Shown here piece by piece: positions 57,403-64,000 of a DNA stretch of 64,000 bases (positions are counted from its first letter, which is position 1; every line of letters starts with the position of its first letter). This DNA comes from Hansfordia pulvinata. Taxonomy: Eukaryota; Ascomycota; Sordariomycetes; Xylariales. A program made the translations under genes and the position numbers. The DNA lies in NCBI GenBank assembly GCA_006538405.1, contig BJKQ01000014.1:868001-932000 (forward strand), read 5' to 3'. Under the pieces are notes generated by a model that searched no databases, was not told the DNA's origin, and saw only the letters and a program-made list of their open reading frames with translations.

Positions 57403-59296
57403 ATGCGGCTCTCGTCGCCGCCGCCCTCGCCGAAGACATGACCAAGCTCTGCGGCAGCTTCACCGCCAACGTGACCTGTTGGGCCGCCGCCGCCTCCTCG
57501 ACGCTGCGCCTGGCCGGGCTCCTATCGATCCTGTCGTCTCTGCCGCTCCGGGTGCCGGCATCACCTACCGCCACCGCCCCGACGCCGCCGCTTTGACGCC
57601 GGCGGGGTGCGTCTTCGAGGCCGGCCAACACCTGTACCGCGGCGGCGCGCCGGCCGTCATCGCGTACGACTCGCCGCCGTCTGCGCGGCCGCCCTGGATA
57701 TCCGTGTGGTGCGCGGCTCGGGATGGGGGGGATGCGACGGGTGAGTCTTCCGTCTCCTTCTTCTTCTTCTTCTTCTTCTCCCCACATGTTATCACGGGAC
57801 CGCCTGTATATTTACATTCTTGACTGACCAAAGCTTTCGAGTCTCCCCTCGCACAGAGATGAGCCGGGACCCGGCGCCTGCGTCGAGCGGGACTTTTGAC
57901 AAGGTCCTCGACTTTGTTGTGGCCGACGACGACGACGCTGACGATGATGCCACGTGCTGGTTCGAGATATCGGATGACGGGCTGCTGGTGATTCAGAGCG
58001 CGGCGTTCCAGTACCACAGCTCGAGAGACTCGGAAGAGGTTAGTCTTTTCTATCTCATTCTTTTTTCTCCTTTTCCCTTTTTATCTCTCTCTCTCTGCCC
58101 ACCTCTTCCACTCGGCCAAGTTTACACCGCCCACCCTAACCAACGCATTGGAATCCAGCACCACGTACAACTGCGAGTCAGAGACGACGCCGCAGCAGCA
58201 GCAGCAGCAGGAGGAGGAACAACAGACCCACAGCAAGCAGCAGGCGACGGCAGCAACAGCGACAGCAACAACAACAATAGCCACCCCCACCGCACCACGG
58301 CGGTGGCCCACCCGTGCAGGCGCGCGTGGGCATCGGCATCACGGCGACCATCATCATCGTCCTGTCCATCGCGGTCGGGTACCTGTGCGCCAAGCAGCGC
58401 GTGTGCATGAAGGTGCGGCGCCGGTTCGGCTCCCGTCGCCGCCGCGGCAGGAGTATCAGGTTGGAGGAGGAGGAGGAGGAAGGGCAGGGACAGGGGGCCT
58501 CGGTTCGACGACGACGAAGAAGAAGAAGAATAACAAGATGATACCACGCGGCGGCGGCCACCACGGCGGCCAACTCGAGCTGTCGACGACGTCGCCGCCC
58601 AACTACTACGCCAAGTCGCCCGTGTCCGACTACGCGTCGCCCGTCAGCCTCACGGGGTCGTCGTCGTCGCCCTGGCCTCCCCCGCCGCCCCCGGCGCAGC
58701 AGCAGCAGCAGCAGCTATCACAACAGTCCGGAGACGTCGGCCAGGACGAAGCAGCGGCGCAGCAAGCGGCCGCCGCCGCCGCCGCCGCCGCAAACATGTA
58801 CTACCACTACTTTTCCTACTACCAAGGCAACAACAACAACCCGTCCGTGGGCCAGCTCGGCGGCCCGGACGGGGGGAACCTCTGCCCGACGCCGCCGCCG
58901 CCACCACCACCACACGACAGCAACAACAACGGCGACATGATCCCGCTCCGCCACCAGCCCAGCTGGGACTCGACGTGCACCGCGGTGCAGCAGCCGCCCA
59001 CGCCGCCGCCCATGGCCGCCGGCGGCGCGGCGGGGATGATGATGCTGCCTCCGCATCTGCAGCAGCAGCACCACCACCACTATAGCTACGTCGGCGGCGG
59101 CGGCGGCGGCGGCTTCCCTATAAGCGGGGAAGGAGGAGGAGCAGCGGTAGCGGTATCGGCCACCACGATGGTGCCGCAGGAGATGCCGGCGTCCCCCGTC
59201 GCCGTCGAGATGCCGACCCCGGACTCGTCGCGCTTCAGCTGGAAGCACACCAGCAAGCTGGCCAACTCGAGGCCTGACCACCTGCAGAAGGGGTGA
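57403..59296 (+). CDS. Single-pass membrane protein with cysteine-bearing ectodomain and Q/A/G/P-rich cytosolic tail, several homopolymer frameshifts
   Basis: Exons about 57403 (start unsettled; alternative ATG 57438) to 57740, 57857-58038 and 58121-59296. The ectodomain includes KLCGSFTANVTCWAA, GCVFEAGQHLYRGG, ISVWCAARDGG, ATCWFEISDDGLLVIQSAAFQY and ALESSTTYNCESETT: evenly spaced cysteines, as in fungal surface proteins. A membrane segment (GIGITATIIIVLSIAVGYLCA) and basic stop-transfer KVRRRFGSRRRR lie near 58325-58450. The tail is rich in Gln, Ala, Gly, His and Pro and ends HTSKLANSRPDHLQKG. The membrane segment is in another frame from the blocks before and after it. Single missing G/C bases near 57520 (GGG run), before 58315 and at 58493-58497 would align everything. 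The layout resembles a wall-stress-sensor-like or plain surface protein; no named family recognised. Confidence 0.6.
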
Positions 59297-60314
59297 TTTA
59301 CTTTGGAGCTGTGTGTGTGTGTTTGGCATTAACTCTGATCTTTTTCTCTTATTTTCTTCTTCCTCTTTATCTATTGATATTACATGTGCATATCCATCCA
59401 ACCTTGGAGTATGAGCTGGGTTTAAGGCGGCGCAGGCAGGGCTCCAGACACGACACGGCGCCGCGGGAGAAGCAGGTGAAAGGCTGGCTGGGACTGGCTT
59501 CAAGCCGGAAAAACTAAAGGGGGGTAGGAAGATAGGTCTGAAAAGAAGAGAGAGGATAGGGGAGTTAAACCCCCTCAGCTTTGGAATATATTTCCCACAC
59601 CCCATCCCTTTTACTATACAGCGCTTTGGGGTGGTGGTTCCCAGCGAAACAGGAAGCAACAGACCTTGAGAAACAATACATCTAATTGATAATGACCTGC
59701 CACCTGGCCGTGCCGTCGCTGCGGCGTGGCGAGTGCTTGCTCTCTAGCACTAATCGACGCAGACAGACAGGCATGCGGGCTCTGGGAGGACACGGCGGAT
59801 CGTGGCCTCGGGAGTGAAGATACCAACCGTGCCCCGATCAGCCGCGGACGTCTCGCTATATCGCGTTTCGGGTGATGGGCAATGATGGCTGCACACTCAG
59901 ACAGACTGCCACGGCCATCGACGCCGCCTGGTTGCCCGTCCGATGAGACGAGGGCCAAGAGCTTCGGAGCCTGTCTACTGAATGCTGCAGGTTGGCGGTG
60001 TGGTGCTACCAACACGGATGTGATGACAGACAAGCATCTGAGACTGTCACGTGACACGGGCTACAGATACGACCAACATCCCACCGCACCAACCTGCCAC
60101 CACGGTTCGGCTCAACTGAGGGGTTACTTCTGTGCATGTAGGAGTATCGTCTCTTCTTGATCTTGATGTCGTGCGAAACCGCACAGCCAGCCACCAGTCT
60201 TCTCTCGATCTTACACCCAGAACCCCGTACCCGAAGCTGCCAGGCAAGCGGGAGCTCCCCCCCCCATCACCACGAAGCCGACAAACCTCCTCGCCCACGG
60301 GCGGGTAGTTGAGA
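59297..60314. other. Intergenic
   Basis: 3' region of the membrane protein and promoter of the FunK1 kinase. No convincing frame. Confidence 0.5.
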
Positions 60315-62225
60315 ATGGCGTCGTCCCCGTACAGCACCGAGTCCTTCGTCAGCCCCGACGGACTGAGCAAGAGCCTGGTCCTCAACCGCTCCCTCGCCAG
60401 CCTGGACGGGCACATCCGCTCGGTGGTCGGCGGCTTCGTCCACCCCGGCTGCGAGTCGATCCGGGAGGCTGAGGAGCAGCATGCCCGCAGAGATGAGCAG
60501 CAGCTCCCTGATGATGACGGCCAGTGCGCCCCCTTTGATCGCGCTCTCCACGCCTTCACCACCCACCCCTCGCGGCACGGCGTTGATGATCGCCCGGCAT
60601 CAAGTGAGTGGCGCATCCACACGCCTTCCCAGTCGCAGTGGCGCGTTCACCTGTTCCTGATGATGACGGCGGAGGCGGCGGCCGACTTGGCGACGCAGAC
60701 CGGCTGGGCCCACGTCGGCGCCGTGGCTCAGATTTGCGCGGATGGAGCGCCGCTCTACAGAGAAGGACTCGCCTCGCTCTGCTGTCACGTCACCCAGGTA
60801 TTCCTCCTGCAGCCCACACGCCTCTACGTCCACGGCCTCTACATCCGGGGGTCGACGCTGGAGCTCTGGGTGTTCGACCGGGCGGGCGCGTACCGCGCCG
60901 ACGCCTTTGACATCGACGGGGATCCGGCGCGGTACGCCGCCGTGGTCCTCGGCTACACCCTCATGGACCCCGGCGCTCTCGGGCACTCTCGGGTCATCAC
61001 CCGGGCGAGCACCGCCACCACAACCACCACCACCACCGCGGACCACGCAGGAGCCGTTTTCGCGGTGCCGCCCAGCTCCGAGCAATCACAATCACCGCCC
61101 GTGGCGATACCAGTCAGCGACACCCCGTTCGTGCGGGTCATGGGCCTCGTTGGAAGTGGCCTGGTCTGCTATCGCGCCCAGGAGCACAGCGGAGAGCCGC
61201 CGGACCGGGTCCTCAAGCTCAAGTGGCGAGTGGTGGACGACATGCCCGAGGAGGGGCCTCTCCAGAAAGCCCGCGACCGCGATGTCTGGGGCATCGTCAG
61301 GCTCGAACACTACGGGGAGCTGGAACGCACAGCGGACCTGCGCCAGGCAATCGAGTTTGGACCCCCGTTGCGCCTCATCGTGCGGCGGTCGGACGATGCT
61401 CCTGACAGCAACGAAGGCGGCTTGGAGGCGCACACGGATCCGGCCGGCGACGACGAGGGCGGCAGCATACCCCATCGCGTGCTCTGCTTCCACGTGCTAT
61501 ACCCTCTCGGTCGCCCTCTCTCCACCTTCCGTACCCGGGAGGAACTGCTCCAAACCTTCCACGACGCCATCAAAGCCCACAGGTCTCTTCTGCAGAGCGC
61601 CAGGATCCTCCACCGGGACGTCTCCGAGGACAACATCGTCATCGTAGATGATCCTTCAGATAGCAACAGCCCGAAGGGCATGCTGATCGATCTCGACTCT
61701 GCCCTGGATCTGGACGTTGGGCCCAACAACCGCCGGCAGATCACGGGCACCCGCGCCTTCATGTCGATCGGCATCCTCCTGAAGCAGCAGCCGCACACCT
61801 ACCGCCACGACCTCGAGTCGTTCCTGTACGTCTTCCTCCACGCCGTCGTCACCGACCAGGGGCCCGGGCGCCTGCCCGAGGACAGCAAGCTGCAGGACTG
61901 GAGCCGGGGCACGTGGGGGGACTCGGCGCGCGAGAAGGCGCGGCACATGGACAAGGGCTGCGGCGGCGGCGGCGGCTTCGCGAGCGTTCTAGACGAGTTC
62001 CCCGAGGAGCACGAGTGCCTGAAGCCGCTCGCCGAGGAGCTGCGCGACGTCCTCTTCACGGCGGCGGGAAGCGGCGGCGGTGAGGATGGTGGTGGTGGTG
62101 GTGGTGGTGAAGGGGGGCTGTTTACTGGCACCGACGGCGCTGGGGAGGATCGCGTGTACGATGGCATGATCGGGGCCTTCGAGCGGGCTCTTCTGAGAGA
62201 GAGAGACGAAGCTGAAAAGGGGTGA
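60315..62225 (+). CDS. FunK1-family protein kinase
   Basis: Fungus-specific kinase-fold protein. Start at ATG 60315; 636 residues in one unbroken frame. The N-terminal half has the family's RLYVHGLYIRGSTLELWVFDRAGAYRADAFDIDGD block and VVLGYTLMDPGALG. After a Ser/Thr linker, the kinase core shows VLKLKWRV (Lys), the catalytic loop LQSARILHRDVSEDNIVI (HRD near residue 433), GMLIDLDSALD in place of DFG, and the FunK1 signature ITGTRAFMSIGILL followed by TYRHDLESFLYVFLHAV and a W-x-RGTWGDSAREK helix. A Gly-rich stretch lies near the C-terminus. An internal GTGAGT at 60602 could be an intron donor, but reading through keeps the frame open. Substrates of this expanded Dikarya family are mostly unknown. 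Confidence 0.9.
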   Translation: MASSPYSTESFVSPDGLSKSLVLNRSLASLDGHIRSVVGGFVHPGCESIREAEEQHARRDEQQLPDDDGQCAPFDRALHAFTTHPSRHGVDDRPASSEWRIHTPSQSQWRVHLFLMMTAEAAADLATQTGWAHVGAVAQICADGAPLYREGLASLCCHVTQVFLLQPTRLYVHGLYIRGSTLELWVFDRAGAYRADAFDIDGDPARYAAVVLGYTLMDPGALGHSRVITRASTATTTTTTTADHAGAVFAVPPSSEQSQSPPVAIPVSDTPFVRVMGLVGSGLVCYRAQEHSGEPPDRVLKLKWRVVDDMPEEGPLQKARDRDVWGIVRLEHYGELERTADLRQAIEFGPPLRLIVRRSDDAPDSNEGGLEAHTDPAGDDEGGSIPHRVLCFHVLYPLGRPLSTFRTREELLQTFHDAIKAHRSLLQSARILHRDVSEDNIVIVDDPSDSNSPKGMLIDLDSALDLDVGPNNRRQITGTRAFMSIGILLKQQPHTYRHDLESFLYVFLHAVVTDQGPGRLPEDSKLQDWSRGTWGDSAREKARHMDKGCGGGGGFASVLDEFPEEHECLKPLAEELRDVLFTAAGSGGGEDGGGGGGGEGGLFTGTDGAGEDRVYDGMIGAFERALLRERDEAEKG

Positions 62226-64000
62226 GGCGGTGCTGGAAGGGATGACTTTGCCCTGATCGTGCTAGGGTGGAGTATCTCGGGAAAAAGAAAAGTATCAGAG
62301 TTGGAGGAAGAAGTCTTCAAGTTGCCCCGTCGGGTCAACCCTCGGCGCCGAGCAATGCGACAACGGTCACAGCAGTAATAATATGCAAGCTAAACCGGTG
62401 GCGGTCGACATACCAACTCGTTGGACGAGTTTTTGAGCCCCTTCCACGACCTCAGGACCTCCTCTTTCCACCCTCTCCCGAAGAAAGGGATCCCAGCTAA
62501 TCGTAAGCCACAACCAGCTGTATACGGATTGAGATATGCTTAAATACGTAAACGATGGGAAAGTAGTAACACACCTCTCCCAGACGAGTCCGGCATGTGG
62601 CCTTCGCCTCGTCTCGTCTCTAGAGGCTCTGAATCGAAGAACGGCTGTCGCAGGTTGGCAATGCGGCAGCGTCGGGCGTGCGTTGCACATTGCCGGAATG
62701 AACGGAGGCCGTTACAGCCGTCTTGTGGAGATGGAGGATCTATCCCGCCCCTGCGAGCTCTCAAACCATCGCACAGCCATCGCAGGAATCAGGGTCTCCC
62801 GTGTGTAGGTAGTTTGATACAACCGGGGCGGAGCGGCGGGCAGACGGCGACGTCGATATTGGGGGCAGTGAGCTTACTTACTTTCCTTTTTATCTAGTGG
62901 CATCCGATATCGCCACACGGCCGAAGACAGCGAGGGAAATAAAGAAAAAAAGCAGAGGGTCGTAGCTGAGTGGCTGGCTGGCCTCCCATGGCTCAGCTCC
63001 GTCACAGAGTCTGCTCGGCGGGCATTGCTCAGCCTCCTGCCGCCGCCGAGTTGATTTCCCGCCCAGCGCACATACACACACATGTTATATCGCGAGAACC
63101 CTGCCGCCGGCTCGTTCCGCGGCCCGGGCCCGTAATGCGCTGTGACTCCCCCCCATTTCGGGGGGAGGCGAATCTTTTGGCCCCTCTCTCGGCTTTCCTC
63201 GTTCGTGCCCGGAAGATGCCGCCCGGACTAGCACTCATCACTCATCACTTATTCTCGCCACCAGCTTGCCCTTGCCGGGGACGCTCGCTCGGTGGCTGTG
63301 TGCTTGCACTGTGCTTCTTGTGAGTGAGTGAGTGAGTGGACCTGTGCTTTCTTTCCGTCCGCTTTTCTTCTCCTTTCCCGTCGGCGCAAATCAACCTAAA
63401 TCACAAACACTGTCCAACCCGACAAAGGTTCTGCTTGCTGACTGGGACGCGTCGAGGGGGGCTTTGCAACTCTGAGCAAATCTTTTTCCTCTGTATGGAA
63501 TTTCGCCGCAGATGAGCCCTAGAAACTGAAAAGCGTCAAGGCCTTTCCTCACCGTTCCCCCTCTCGACCGCCACAACCGAGGCGTGGGCACAGAGCCGGC
63601 TCTGCGCGTCCTCGCGACGTTTTTCGGTGGTTCGGGCTCGCTCAAACTTCACGGCGCCGTCCGAGGGGGGGGGCTGCGTTTGCGCTTTTTTTTGTTATTA
63701 GAGTTCTGCGTGGCGATCTGGTTTGGACCGCTTGAAGCCGCGATCAGTAATGGTGGCCTCACAGGACAGACGACTCGCATGGAAGAGGAGGGGGGGCGGA
63801 ACCTGCCATGAGACGTGGCGTCGTCCTCGACGGTAAGCTCTGTGCTACAGACCACGAGGAAAGAGAGAAAAACTCGTTAGATCCCTCCCTGATTCTTGTC
63901 CATGGCTTCTCTGACAGCAGATCAGCCCAATATCCCAAGTGGCCTGCCCGTATCGACACAAGAAATTCACGTCACAAACAGCAACTGCTCAGCCAGCCAC
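62226..64000. other. Right flank, no convincing gene
   Basis: A 1.8 kb stretch to the window edge. Short frames (up to 117 codons) overlap and look random. A CT-rich stretch at 63330-63390 and a TGAG tetramer run near 63320-63338 may be the leader of a gene beyond the edge. Confidence 0.45.

Noticed and set aside
670..58500. Programmed ribosomal frameshifting as explanation for the frame breaks
   Set aside because: The breaks are at varied G/C runs in unrelated genes without a common slippery heptamer, and include aldolase, where no such mechanism is known.

Overview
The window looks like nuclear DNA of a GC-rich filamentous ascomycete, most likely a Sordariomycete. Genes carry short GT-AG introns with GTGAGT/GTAAGT donors and stand alone on both strands. 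The gene types are typical of that group: a Zn(II)2Cys6 regulator, an allantoate-permease-type MFS carrier, a long two-membrane-segment kelch protein, a FunK1 kinase, a class II fructose-bisphosphate aldolase, a DUF4038 glycoside hydrolase and several orphan secreted proteins. I see no bacterial, viral or CRISPR features. Species is not assigned.

Layout. At 1-306 lies the 3' end of an unidentified gene. A Zn2Cys6 regulator (670-3216, -) and an MFS anion transporter (4564-6561, +) diverge from one promoter region. A 3-hydroxyisobutyrate-dehydrogenase-type oxidoreductase with a degenerate second half (7459-10061, -) and an AKR7-type aldo-keto reductase (11056-12196, +) diverge from a second one, which holds a minisatellite. 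A secreted DUF4038 hydrolase (13354-15195, +) is followed by three orphan secreted proteins (15874-16248 -, 17452-18257 +, 19959-20552 +). Then come the kelch protein (23275-26281, +), a Pro/Ala-rich single-pass membrane protein with a CxxC tail (28123-28719, -), a GXWXG/DUF4334 protein (29506-30225, -) and a membrane-anchored UBP16-like deubiquitinase (31895-33821, -). A decayed kinase-like gene (36110-36758, -) precedes a duplicated pair of small Cys-rich secreted proteins (37501-37949 and 39365-39988, +). A 727-residue multi-pass membrane orphan (40686-42869, -) borders about 9 kb of repeat-rich DNA in which I see no convincing gene. Fructose-bisphosphate aldolase (51834-52912, +), a membrane-anchored low-complexity protein (57403-59296, +) and a FunK1 kinase (60315-62225, +) complete the window.

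The most important reading problem is that at least eleven otherwise well-formed genes or positions lose frame at a G or C homopolymer, always by exactly one missing base. One case is aldolase, a normally essential glycolytic enzyme. The simplest explanation is systematic homopolymer undercalling in the source assembly rather than mass pseudogenisation, so most frameshifts below are marked as probable artefacts. Only the kinase-like gene at 36.1-36.8 kb, which has different kinds of lesion, looks truly dead.

Functionally the region is a mixture: two likely regulator/transporter or redox pairs sharing promoters, a set of secreted or surface proteins, and scattered housekeeping genes. No single pathway cluster is evident.
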